From assembly GCA_030248295.1 (NCBI GenBank), contig JASANH010000728.1, forward strand, positions 94,575 through 158,574: a stretch of 64,000 nt of DNA. The letters run 5' to 3'. Both the position numbers and the translations under genes were made by a program. Below the pieces are notes generated by a model. The model did no database searches and was not told the DNA's origin. It saw only the letters and a program-made list of their open reading frames with translations. This DNA is from Mesodorylaimus sp. YZB2_4. Lineage: Eukaryota; Nematoda; Enoplea; Dorylaimida; Dorylaimidae. Positions 33,877 through 45,516 of the stretch are shown piece after piece. Each line of letters opens with the position of its first letter. Positions within the stretch are counted from its first letter, which is position 1.

Positions 33877-34824
33877 GGCAGTAAAAGCATGAAGCGAGGC
33901 AGCAACATTTGTTCCAGCAGAGCATCAGTTACAGTTCGTGAGCACACTCAGATATTCATACCCGCAAGTCTAAAAACAGCACGCTAATCCTAAGCATATA
34001 TTAACAGAGCATAAAAAAAAAAGGAAATTAGAGGAGTGTAAAAATTTTTTTCAAAAAAAAAAAAAAGAAAAGACCCCCATATATATGGAAATCTCTAGAC
34101 GGCACAGTATGGAAATAAAGGCAAAAATTGGATTAACTTGCAAACCTTTAAAAAGCCGTCTAGCATACTGGGCATTCTGGAACAATGATTTGGTGGATGC
34201 CTCCTTGCATTGAGTACTTTTTAAAATTAAAAGATACTGATATGAAGACCTGCTGGAATTTCGGACGTTTTTTCTAATAGCATGAGGTACACATTTTTTA
34301 AATCGTACGGGAAATCATCATACTGCAAAACGTGATCATCGCAAAGGACCCATCCCCGTTCAGTTCAGACCAAAGCCTTGTAATGGCCAGAGATCATGGC
34401 TGCACCAAAATGGAAAACCAAAGCTGTGGCTTTGAACTTGGCGTTTCCAATCGTAATTTCATCTGGATCACATCCAGCAATACCGCTGTGATAGATATCC
34501 CTCCTCCTAGCTCGTACAGTAAGCCTAGATGCTGTACAGTACGTGTATGATCATTAATGTCCTCCGTAAACGTAAGTATGTAAGTGCGTGTCCGCGTAGG
34601 TATTAGTGTTAGGCCGCACCTCGCCCACCCCATGCGGCGCTATGCAAACCAACGAGCCGTTTATGGACCGCCATTGTCCGCCATTATCGATTGCGGACAA
34701 TGGTCGAGAATGGCTCGCCTGTAACCAGTTGCGATGATGTTTTAACCTTATATGTACACTGCCGTATTTCATTTGCTTGGGGACTTGAGTAAACGCTTCG
34801 AGGTTAGCAAGTTGTCGACTATTA
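33877..34824 (+). other. Stretch likely containing the 5' LTR of the next element
   Basis: No gene seen. If the primer site at 34829 is right, the LTR ends in CA at 34825-34826. Its left end cannot be set because no 3' LTR copy exists in the window. TACAGTA motifs cluster at about 34515-34545. Confidence 0.35.
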
Positions 34825-34828
34825 CATC

Positions 34829-34848
34829 TGGGGCCCGCACACGGGATA
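34829..34848 (+). other. Candidate primer-binding site
   Basis: After ...TATTACA and two bases, TGGGGCCCGCACACGGGAT begins. Its complement, continued, contains a TTCGTATCCCG string like a tRNA T-loop and ends in CCA. This supports a tRNA primer site directly after an LTR. Confidence 0.5.
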
Positions 34849-35159
34849 CGAACTCCGAAGACAAGCAGCCAAATCGAAGTTATTATTCTACGATAGCGCC
34901 AATAGGCGGAATTACTGAGTAAGTACGAGATACGAGACTAGCAACGGTTAGGAAAAGCAGCAAACACGAGCAGTTTCTGGAAATCCAGAGACAAGCAATT
35001 AGGACAGCCCTGGAGGAGCAAGCCAGTGGAACCACACACAGGGCCACGAGAAATAGGACTCATACGGCCTGAGCACAAGGAAGTATAGGCAAAAGTTAAA
35101 CCAAACAGAATAAAAAAGCGAACAGTATTGTAAAGGATCATCAAAGCCAAGAGGCTAGC

Positions 35160-37197
35160 TTGAACGATTCACAAAAGGAAAAGCAAAGTCAAGAGATAAG
35201 CTTCAGCAGCACAGTAGACGGTCAGGATAGCCAAGAGGCAAGCTTCAGTAGTACAGTTGAGGACCCGCAAGAGGAGGAGATGGCAAATAACAGCAGTGAG
35301 GAAACAGCGCATAAGGTTAAGGAAGTAGCGGAGACAGCCCAAGAGGGACAAACTAACATAACGCAGCAACGCAGACACATAAGGCAAGACGTACATACGG
35401 AGATAGTAGCGGACAACAGAATGGAACAGTTAGCCACGCAATTGAGAGCAGAGTTAGCAGAAGCCACCATAAGGCAGGTTAACACACCAGGAAATTTGAT
35501 GGGTCTTCTGGGAAGAATCAATCTAGGAGGCACACCGCCCATATTCGGAGGTAGCATCGATGAAAGCGTAATAGACTGGTTGGACGATTTTGAAAGATTT
35601 TCTCGCCGCTTGCAGTTAGATGAGCAAGCAAAAATCGATTTCCTAGATATTGCCGTAATGGGGTCCGCAAAAAAAGCATACCGGGACATCATGATTGGAG
35701 CTCCCAATCCACTCACTTGGGCCTTTTATCGCCAGCACTTCATTGAGAGATTCCCAGAGAGTCGCGCAGCCGCTCTAAGAGATCTAGAGTTTCAGCAATG
35801 GGTACAGAGAGAAGGAGAAACATTAGAAGCATTTGCAAATGATTTGAAACAATTGGCAAGAAAAGCATTTCGTGATTCCACGAACGCTGAACAAGAAAGC
35901 AGAGTAAAATCACAGTTTCTCAGAGGGTTAAAATCCGCACAGATGAGGCAAATGGTGGGCAGTATGGACATAAATAATCCTACGCTGGATGATTACATCC
36001 GCAAAGCATGCGCTATGCAACTGTGCGAACCAGGGAGGAAAGTTAGGATCGGCGAACGCGTCCACGGATGAATCAGCAACACTGTTAAAAGCATTCAGCT
36101 TAATGGCCAACGTTTTAGGTCAAAAGGCCGGAATCAGTGGGACAAGTAATCGACGTATTGACACAATGGGATGCGACGAATGCAAGAAGCATGGACGAGC
36201 GTGGAAATCGCATAGCAGTCAGGAATGCCGATTCCAGACCAAGTGTCAGCTGTGTGACCGCCGGGGGCACGACGCAAAAAGCTGCCGCGACCCACGATTG
36301 TTCAATGGGCCTGCAACACGCCAACCGCACCAACAGCTGTTCCAAGAGACCAATTCAGCAAAACGACCCAACGATAACCAATGCCGGAAGTGTAACCAAG
36401 AAGGACATTGGGCCAGGAATTGCCGAAATGGAAACGCAGCCACCATACAAAACATGGCCACCAAGGAAAATTGGCAGCCGATCGACGAAGCCGCTTTCGT
36501 TATCTATGCCGGCAGTATCAAGAAACGGAAGACGTTGCTACCAACGCCGCCAGCTCCAAAGGTGCAACAAGTTAAAGAAAGGACGAACGAGCAGCCGCTG
36601 ACGATGATCGAGACCCAATCGTCATCACCAACCCAGTCCCCTCAGCAGCAGCGACTCGAGTTACAACAACTGAAGCCACTACACCAGCAACACGACAAAA
36701 TCGAGCCGAACTTGGAGACAGCCCTAAAAATCGAAATCAACCCAGAACGCGTTGAACCTCGCACGCAGCCAACCAATGCCCAAACCGAAACAGACGAACA
36801 CGACATCACGCCAGAGTTGATCGAGTTTCTACCTGACTCGCCAGCGGAGTCGGTCGCAGACAATGAGAGCGAACACCAAGACCCGAACATCGTCAAGTGC
36901 ACCAAATGGACAGCTTTGGACACAACCCCCACTCCAGTCGAACAAAACCCCACCGAGGTTCCGCCTTTTTCAACCGAGGTCTACCCAACCCGCACGGCGC
37001 AGTTGCTGAATTGCATCCATGGGCTAGTCGACCACGAAGGCGAGATTCACGACATCGAAAGTTACGAGCACATCAGTTCGGCGTTGAGCCAATTGGCGGA
37101 CGAAGGCGCGCACAATACGGACCCACCACCACTCTTATTACGCAAAATTATCAAAGCCAATGAAGGCCTGATGGTATTCGGGTATGCTGCCGACTAA
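35160..37197 (+). CDS. Retroelement Gag polyprotein, one frameshift
   Basis: The frame is open from about 35085; the first ATG is at 35280 (MANNSSEE). Upstream are three short SQEASF/SSTV-type repeats. A retrotransposon Gag domain spans about 35550-36020 (WLDDFERFSRRLQL, RDLEFQQWVQREGETLEAFA). A single frame change lies between about 36000 and 36050. The second frame has two CCHC zinc knuckles, CQLCDRRGHDAKSC (36249) and CRKCNQEGHWARNC (36382), then a Gln/Pro/Glu-rich tail to a stop at 37197. It would package element RNA. The tail shows no protease, so Pol is truly absent. Confidence 0.8.
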
Positions 37198-37353
37198 AGC
37201 CGACGTCTTTACGGACGATGGGAAGAAACGTACAACCGACAAGGGTCGTCGAAGCGGAGCCGACCAGATCCGTGAGGTCTGCAAGAACCTAGCAAAAGGT
37301 ATAATCCACCAGGGAAGCGTATTAGGAATTACACAGCACCGATATGGGCCATC

Positions 37354-38430
37354 ATGGGATTAGCATTGTGCCTATACCTAGACAGCATACCAACAACACA
37401 AGCACAGATAGAAGAGTACTACTTGCGTGGAGCATCGAAGAGCGCAACGGCAATAGCTGTCCCAACAGACATAACATGTACAGCGCCAAGGGAGCTCTCC
37501 GAAACTGTCGCATCCATGAAAGCAGAAGTTTGGGTCCGCAGGGATACACCAGACCAAGTTCCCGCTGCAAAATGCTCTTGGGTGGAACATACCGTCTGCT
37601 CCACGGTCGCATTCCTGGGCTGGAGATCAGAACGCATTAACACTAGGCGCATCATACCAACAGATCCTCTTGAATGTCAATTTGCATGGAAGTACCGTCA
37701 AATCAAAGGCAAAATCATATTGCAGTTAGACGAGGGCGTATGGGGAACAAATGACACTTTGGAAATAGGATCCACATGGTGTTGCAAGGAAGTCTGCCAA
37801 ACAAGCAGTAATTTCATTCTAGAGCTCGGATCAGTCGCAACAAATGACGGGCACGCTATATGGAGCGACTTGGACGACCTCTCGAACTGCGAAGCGAATA
37901 TGACAGCGTGTGTGACCGAACATAACACTGTGGTTTGGAAAGAGAACGTATTTACGCACTTTTGTCCATTGATATATAAAAAGGATGTCACGCTAAAAAT
38001 AAACGACAAAGCGATCATTATTGACTCGCTACAAGCAGCGTTGACTTACGGTGGACTCAGCACCCTATGCAATCAAACACATATGCACAAAACGATACAA
38101 GGTGTCTATCTACGATCACCTGCATTGACGCAACACATGACAAATAAAAAAACCACAACTCGGCAAAAGCGACAAATACTTGATTCTCTTGACCCAGAAA
38201 ACGCAAAACTGCAGTACTTAGAACTCAGGATACTGGAACTCGAGCAAGCGAACTTCCGCCAAGTTTGGATGGAACTCTGCAAAACAGCAGCCCGGCAGTT
38301 ACAGCATTTTATACAGCCCGGATATTTTTACAGCCCGGATATTTTATACGCATTCAATGATATTTTTATGTTCATGGCTTTTACTTGTGGTCATGATGTT
38401 TTCATTGACAATCGATCTCCCCTCGGCTAA
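37354..38430 (+). pseudogene. Envelope-like glycoprotein with furin-type site, C-terminally truncated
   Basis: An ATG at 37354 begins a signal-peptide-like segment (GLALCLYL), and the frame is open further upstream. A Cys-rich ectodomain follows with paired Cys (WCCKEVC) and NxT/NxS sites. A basic cleavage motif RQKR lies near residue 275. After it comes a helical segment (AKLQYLELRILELEQANF) with a downstream Trp and Cys; this layout reminds me of class III, gB-like or chuvirus-like glycoproteins carried by some retroelements. The frame ends about 80 residues after the site, with a short duplicated CAGCCCGGATATTTT and no membrane anchor. It is therefore broken and would not yield an anchored protein. 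Confidence 0.5.
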
Positions 38431-38837
38431 GCAACATTAACCAGTTAAGTTGATATTTTAGCACAGTTATAGTCGGATTTCAGCCCAGGTCCAGCTTGCC
38501 TTGCTCCTGTCTTCGCCTTCCATCCCACGCCTGAGAGGCTTTGTTGCACAAGCAAATTCTGCAACAAAAATTTGTGATAATATCATTGTTTTTTGATAGC
38601 TCTGTAAGTCCATCCGCGAACCAGCTGAGTGTAGTGTTTGGATGGAAATTTACACAAGTCACCCTCAGCTGAACACTAGCTGAGGATGGGGGATACTTCA
38701 TCGAAGATTGAAAGACAAGAATTTTGGCTGATTGTGCCATCTATCTCTCTACAGTGCGGTATATTCACTAATTTACCGGAGTCCATTTTCAGATATCGAT
38801 AACACATGAATATCAGGCCCTCGAACATTTTACATAT
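38431..38837. other. Stretch without a recognised gene
   Basis: No LTR matching 34.0-34.8 kb was seen here, and no other feature. Confidence 0.5.
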
Positions 38838-39256
38838 CCATCGTGAGCGCGGTAGCGCATACCTTAGGAATTGCGTATGAGAAGTATAGACGAGGTGTGG
38901 GGTGCGTATGTTTTGCGTGTGTGGCTTATGGAAAGTACAGTGTTGGTTTTATGGCACGGTCTGTGCGCATGTGGCTATAGCACGCGGGAGGGCATGGTCA
39001 CGTGTTGAAGGCGTGCCGGCGGGTGGCAGCGATGTGATGTTATGATCAGTGATTTCTCGAAATTTTTAGTGATGACACAGGAAATTTTATAGATGAAGCG
39101 TGTGGAGAATTTCGCGCTAGCAAAGATAAAAGTAATTTCGTAGTTTTTCTCGATGGTTTGAGGTAAAATAGCGAGAGGTTTGTGTTCGTGGCGAACGCGA
39201 TGTAGGCAGCCGTGCGTGTTTGTTATAGGCAGTCGCGTTGGTGTGCGTTGTGCGTG
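38838..39256 (+). repeat. Dispersed repeat R1, copy B
   Basis: It matches copy A (6308-6655) in the same orientation, with an extra block of about 70 bases in its first third. Its start (GAGCGCGGTAGCGCATACC) is tRNA A-box-like. It abuts the long-inverted-repeat element. Confidence 0.8.
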
Positions 39257-39262
39257 GCTGTA

Positions 39263-40112
39263 TGTTTTTCTCAGTGTTCCATGCGCAGTCAGTGAGTGCT
39301 TAGGTTTCCAGCCACCAACACGAGGAGCCTCTCATAGGATTGTGGCAGCCACATAGTTTTTATTTGTTTTTCATACATTTTCAATGTACATCGCAACTCA
39401 TATCAACGATGTACATTCTACTCCATATCGGTCTAATGTCCATTCTGATCCTAATCACTTACACGATTGACATATAACAAAGGTTGCAATAAAGTCAGCG
39501 CTTCTTTTTTAGACTTAATGACTACGCTAAACGCCTAGTCGCTGGTCGTGTACCACTCTTTTGTCTTTTAGGTGAGACTCCTTGCCCTCGTTCGCATTGT
39601 TTTTTGATGTGGAGGGGCCTTCTTCTTCGTCTTCACCAGCGGCTAATTATTCAAGTAATTCAGCCTTGCGTACAGCGTGCTTTGGATTTGGCGCCATGTA
39701 GTTGATAGGGATAGGGAGCGAATGTTTTCAAAACATGTGTTTTTTTTATTTTTCTGATACTCCAAGCTTGATCCGGTCTCGGTCAAGTCCCGCGCCATCG
39801 TTGACGTGACTTTGGCTGCGTTGTTCGTATAGAGGCAAGGAATAGGCCTCTTATTCCAGAAGCGTTCTTCACCGTGCATCGTGTTCGCGATGTGAGGCAA
39901 AGGGCAAAGGGCAAAGGCACGCTTCGCTTGTGATCGCAATTCATTCGACAAAATGTTAACTAGTGTTAACAATCCATTGCATCCGCCTGACTAATCGCGA
40001 ATTGATGAATCCTTTTGTGGTCGAGCTGTGGCCCTTAAACAAGGCGCCAATCCCGTACAGTACAAATTACGACTGATTCGCAATCCACGCAACGCCGATC
40101 TGCACAGATACA
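39263..40112 (+). repeat. Left terminal inverted repeat of the 7.15-kb element
   Basis: It pairs with 45517-46416. Just inside it (39930-40030 against 40156-40258) a block of about 100 bases with GCATCCGCCTGACNATTCGCG is directly repeated. Confidence 0.85.
39643..39972 (-). CDS. Small ORF inside the inverted repeat, unknown
   Basis: It encodes 109 residues (ELRSQAKRAFALCPLPHIAN, then TWRQIQSTLYARLNYLNN at the end). The right arm carries the same protein start at 45660-45914, broken near its end by a shift that continues in the frame of 45688-46002. The start codon is not clear. Conservation in two arms may only reflect duplication, so coding status is uncertain. Confidence 0.25.
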   Translation of the reverse strand: MLTLVNILSNELRSQAKRAFALCPLPHIANTMHGEERFWNKRPIPCLYTNNAAKVTSTMARDLTETGSSLEYQKNKKNTCFENIRSLSLSTTWRQIQSTLYARLNYLNN

Positions 40113-41638
40113 TTAGGTTCGCGATGTGAGGAAAAGGGTTCTTTGCTTTGCTTGTGATCGCGATTCAGTCTTGTTCGACAAAATATTTACTCATGTTAAA
40201 AAAACCATCGCATCCGCCTGACCATTCGCGAATTGATGAATCCTTCTGTGCAGGGCTGTTTCATGCTGACTTAGTCCAACAATGATTTTTTCTTTTTCTT
40301 GTTTCTTCTTTGATCAGTCAGCCACTGCAAAGTTTTTTGCCACTTTGGGGCGTCGCATGTAATAAAGTTGGAGCTTTGTTATCAAATAACGCTGAGTAAA
40401 TAGATTGTCTGCTTCGGCCGCTTGAGGGGCGTCTTGTACGTTTTTCATAGATTCAGTCCATGTGGTTTTTACATCGACGCTATCGAAAATCTACCCCAAT
40501 TGGCCAACGTTCATGCTCTTTTTTCTGTTGGCCAATGTGGCTTCCTACAAGTTCTCCTTGCTAATTTTTCTCAGTGTGCGCAACAAAATTTTATGTCATG
40601 CGCCACGCACCTGTGTTAGCATTTGAACATCGCTGGACTTCGAAAATTTCCGATTCCGCAAAATCAAAGAAGCCAGTTCACAAATGCAATAATTGCGCTA
40701 ACAGTACACCAAAAGCGTTTGGCCCTTGACTTTGCAAGTCGAATGCATCAATCGAATGAATGATTCAATCCTACTGACTTTTTGAAAGTTTTTGGCGATG
40801 GCGGCATCGCATCCAAGGTTTCTGATCAGCAAGTCATATTTGTTGTAAATATGTGCCAGGAAGCGAGCGATGTATTCGCGATTTTGCTTGCCAATACTGT
40901 AAGCTCCCGTCGACTTTTTAAACGACGATAACAAATTTAACGGCAGCAGTCAGAGTTCAATCTTTTATATTATAGTTCAATCTTTTATACGGTCAATGTT
41001 TTTTTACAATTACAGTCGATTGTACATTTACAGTCGATGGGATAAATGATCCTTCTTGTTGGATTGTGTCATTGTGATTGATTGGGCCTCTCTTGTTGTA
41101 TTTGCTTGCTTAATTGCTTTGTACTTGCTGGATATTCTTCTGTGGATCCGTCCAAGCTGCCGTATATTGGTCCGATATAAAATGAACCCCACACGCAGCA
41201 GTTTTTGTCACATCCGAAGCCGTGCGGTTTCGTGCTGAACCCCAATAAAAGAAGTTTTGTTGACTCATACATGACATCAAAGACAGCAAAATGGCCGCCG
41301 ACAGAAGCGATGCTGATCCCAGATGAACACATAGGCGAGCATCTTAGTAGACGTTATAACATTACTGGTAGAAGTTTTATTCAAGAACAGATATCCAATG
41401 TCGAGTCGTGCGACATATTCTTAAGGGGTTCTAAGCTTGGAAAGAAATCGTAATGTCCCGCTGTTGTTTGGCTTTCAAAGCTTAGCCGTCGCGACTATGT
41501 TGAAAAATGATAAAGGCAACTCGTGAGTTTGCTGGGAATATAGATTTGTTTAAGCGGACTTGCTCAATTAATTCATGCATCAAAAATCCAAAGCGAACTG
41601 GTTGTTCAGTACGGTGTCGTGGTATGTTGCATACTACA

Positions 41639-42055
41639 CTACACGCTTTTTACACTCTTCACACTCTTTACGTACCTACTACACTTTTTTTGGTCGACCA
41701 AAGGTTGAAACACTTTTAACTGAGGCTTTTCCGCGGCAAGTAACATAAGGCAAGGTATAAGCGTTCCGTCATTGTCCCATCCCGTGGGAGTGGGATCGGC
41801 AGCAAAGGCTGTATGGTATAGTCGAGGCGATGGAAATTCACGGCTTGTGTGCGCTAAAGTTGTGACACTTGGTTGAGTGGTATTGCGATTGGGTGTTATA
41901 GAGGAACGACAAACGTGAGCGGTATGTCCGTAGATGTTGCATAGCTGACACTCTTTCGACTCCATGTTTGTGGGTGAAGGCCGTTTAAAAAAAGTGGTAT
42001 CGGCTTCATTTTTGCATGTTAGCTTCTTGTGATGACAGAGCGAACAGGAAAGCAT
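41639..42055 (-). pseudogene. Gag-like fragment with CCHC zinc knuckle
   Basis: An ATG at 42055 begins a segment with SCSLCHHKKLTC and then CQLCNIYGHTAHVC, a retroviral-type CCHC knuckle. A short tail ends in KSVKSVKSV from a small tandem repeat. No capsid or protease domain is joined to it. It is likely a retroelement remnant inside the long-inverted-repeat element. Confidence 0.45.
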
Positions 42056-42099
42056 TGTAGCCAGGGGCCCCAGAGTTGAAGTTGCATGGCCCTGAGCAC

Positions 42100-44700
42100 C
42101 TAATCATTATCTAGGGTTGGTTGTGCTAGATCCGTTATGTAAAGGAAATGGGTAGGCTTCGATTTTTGGCAATTTCTGGAGCCAAATATTTTCAGCCAGG
42201 TGTTTCTTATCGCAAAGAGCATGATATTCAAACAATGATGTGATAGAGACCAAGTGAAGGCTACTGTTGCCGTTATCGTTGACGAGCCGCCCAGTGCTGG
42301 GTGGCTTGCGTGGCTGTTTGTCTTTCTCTGAACCACTCGATTTACGTCAGCGCGAAACGAACACGGCACAAGACGTGGCACAGCCAAGACAAGGAGTTCA
42401 TTCAAAAACGGATAAAATGCTAATGTGTCAGTGTTTGCACCACGATACGAGAAGCTGATGACGACCCAGTAAACCTGGAGAGCGAAACGACACGATGTTC
42501 GTCTGATCGTGAGTTTACCTATCGCACCAGATTTGTCAGTGGCAGACATGGGCGTGGGGAAAAGGCGCTTGGATTAGTGCTAATTAGCTCAGCCGTGTGC
42601 AAGTTCAACTCAAACATAAGTTTTGCATTTTTCTTTCTTTCCCTCGCATCATCACGTGATAGGTGATTCGCGGCTTTTCTCATCGTCGCACCTCTTTGGT
42701 CTTCCTTCGCTGCCCCCCCTTCGAGAGGGTTTTCTCATTAATAAAATGGTAAATGGATTTGTAATGCACCATTTCTTTCGCACGAAAGGCAAGAAAATTT
42801 ATACGGCCGTTAAAATTTTAGACCATAGCTGTGTGGTGTATGGACCCCTGATAGTCAAAAGCCATTTGATGTCGTGCCAAAGTACAAGAAAGAATGACTG
42901 AGCGCGTAAAACCAAAATCCGAGATGACAGTGGTCAGTGTACACTTTTAGCACCTTTTGCAGCATCATTTCCTAATGTACGGACCAGAATCATGACCAAA
43001 TGTACGGACCCAGAAATGAGCTCGCGATTTGGCGTCAAGTATGCGGTAAAGCCAGGTCCTGGAAAGCGACTGGGTCGGGAAGGACTAAAGCCAGGTCCTA
43101 AGAACTCCCGAGATGGATTTGCCGAGGTAGAGCAGTATCGCTTTACAAGGGAATTGGGGACCGGAATGATTCGGGGAATTGTCGAACCATAGCGTGCCTA
43201 AATACTTGGTATAAGCTCGTAACGGGAGTCATCACGCGGTGAATTCAAGAAGATACTGGGCGTTACGATACGGGTCTACCAAAAAATCTGGTAGCACTGA
43301 AAAAAGGCGTTTGGGGTTGGACCCTAGCGCATGCTCATTATCGTAACGTAGTCATAGATGCGGAGAACCGGCGGTACCCTTTTGTCAAGCCTGTCTGCCG
43401 TCGAGTGCTTACTGAAAGGGCTCACAATTTGTGATTTGTTTTAATATTTCTTGTCATGTTTTGAGAAAAACTACGCTTATGACGTTAAACATGCCGTCTT
43501 GAATAATTTTTGGTCTGCTCACCCATCTGTAAATGTCGTCATGAAGAAGTTGCCAGTCCGAAAAGATTTCGCCTTATTCGTCTTTTTCGCCTGATTACCC
43601 ATGCTTACCATGAACGCCTGACCCTCATTCGTATGAATACATGCTCCCGACAGTGAAACCTGAGACAAGCAGATAATAAGGCAGTCATTCTTCTCATGAG
43701 GTCCTATTACATTACAAGGAAACTCTTACTCGCGCGATTTATTCCCATCTCATACCAGAAATAGTCTTAGACAGCTTAGGGGCTCGGGAAGCACTCCTTG
43801 ACCTCGGCCCTCAACTGTCGATAGATTACTGCCTCATTGACCGCATCCGGCAGGCATCTCGAGATCATAAGAAATTCGCTATGGCGCTGCAGCGTGTGAA
43901 ATCGAGGGTTATTGGTCGAGTAGAACATATTGTACCGTACGAACTGTATCGAAAAACGATGCGCTTTAATCTTTTGCAGGGTCTGCACTTGTCACTTTGC
44001 CGCAAGCCAGTACAGAGCTCACTCAATTCAATTATAGTCTAATCGTGAACTTGCACTCTGATTGCCTGATCTATTTCTGCCTGCACAATATGGACGTGTT
44101 CTAAACCCGTCCTTGTTTCCCGCCTCGATCTGTTCTTATCAGTGTGCGGGGGCGAACAGCACCAAAGCACCTTGAAAGTTTCTAGCGTTAATTATTCTTT
44201 TCGATTTTCGTACTTTATTACCCGTAAGCATTGTACAGAAAAGTACAGAAAACGAGATCAACAAGGGCCACGAGTCGAAACAGGGAAGCCAAAGAAAATT
44301 GCAAGTTTTAATCTCCGAGTTTACTCATGTATTCATATAAATGTCTGAGAAGTACTGCGTACGAGCCGAGTTCTTACTTAGGCCTCTCTCAGGACGGTCC
44401 TAGGCCTTCCCAGGTCGCGGCCAGAGTCCTCTAAAGTCATAGTTTAGCGCTATGGGTTTAAGGTATTTAATGGGTTCAGTCAAAGCTGTTTTCATCAGAC
44501 TGGGCTCCTAAAAAAGGACTAAAGGGTCGTTAAGCGAGACTGTCGCGTGATGGTGACAATGAGCATTTTTTCGCCTTGTGTGTAGTCTGAAACGTACAAT
44601 AAGCTATAACGGTGACACCGGATCTTACAAGTAAGCGCGTGACTAAATCCCTATCTGTGTGTTAATCCAGCAACTCAAAAGGGCGCGAGATTGATGGTTC
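42100..44700. other. Interior without a recognised gene
   Basis: Short frames only (for example 42992-43192 + and 43776-43988 -), none with a known motif. A CCAGGTCCT-type short repeat occurs at 43050-43100. Confidence 0.45.
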
Positions 44701-44743
44701 TCTTATCATTCCTCGTCGTTTTCGGGATGTCTGTGCCTACTCG

Positions 44744-44998
44744 TCATTCCCCAATTACAGCCCCATGTCTCTGGTGAAACTTTCCACAGAAATGGCCATT
44801 GTTCCTTGCAGGGCGACGATCGGGCCATTCCGGATTCCACGAGAATGCAACCAAGTCAACAGGCCGGCCAAATCGTCTAACAATCGTCATCGTGTCTAAA
44901 TACTTGAGCTGCATATACCGTGGGCCGCCAGTGAACGTCGCTGGAAGAATCACCAAGTCCCCTGGTCGCAAATTTCGATGGTCTGCAGCATTGGCCAA
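44744..44998 (-). pseudogene. Retrotransposon integrase C-terminal fragment
   Basis: LRPGDLVILPATF followed by PRYMQLKYLDTMTIVRRFGR is the small beta-barrel (GPY/F-like) that ends Gypsy or BEL integrases. Stops lie just upstream. It differs from the SH3-like segment of the 22-34 kb Gypsy element, so it comes from another family. Confidence 0.55.
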
Positions 44999-45516
44999 AT
45001 AATCAATGAGCCCTCAATAGCTTTTGGCGCGCACCTGCTTCTGATTTCTTCTCAAATACGACAGCTGTTCACATTCGACGCGACAATATGCATGGACCAG
45101 ACACTGATGGAATAATTTGTCACCATGATGAATAGGATTGAATTTGACAAGGACTCTATTGGTCAGACTGGATGAGCCACAAACACTGATCTGACTTAAG
45201 TATAATTGCAGGCGTTTGTCGTTTCACAGATGCAAAATAAACACAAACGTAACAGATCGAACCAGAGTTAAGTCCATTTAACAAAGTTTGCACAAACACC
45301 TCGGCTGCAATTGCGTTCGAAGCATTGACACACCAACCAGAATCACCATGCAGAAACAATAATGAGAAAACCATTGGGTCGATGTGGCGGCTTGTAGAAC
45401 TAATTCAAACGAATTTGGCTGCTCATCTCACCAATACGATGAACAGCCAAATCGAGATCAGTAATTTGTCATCGTGACTATCGACCAGAAACATGCATTC
45501 TTTGTTCGTGATGGGG

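Larger units (their letters stand above)
34829..38430 (+). mobile_element. LTR-type retroelement with gag and env but no pol, 3' truncated
   Basis: A primer-site-like start, a Gag gene with zinc knuckles and an envelope-like gene follow one another on the plus strand. Only 156 bases separate gag from env, where protease, RT, RNase H and integrase should be. No 3' LTR is seen after 38430. It is either a pol deletion or a retrotransposed or recombined derivative that needed a helper. Confidence 0.65.

Noticed and set aside
38431-39256. 3' LTR of the gag-env element
   Set aside because: No match to 34.0-34.8 kb seen; the sequence from 38838 belongs to repeat R1.
41639-44998. One continuous degenerate retroelement inside the long-inverted-repeat element
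   Set aside because: On the minus strand the integrase tail comes before the zinc-knuckle fragment, the wrong order for a single gag-pol, so they are treated as separate remnants.
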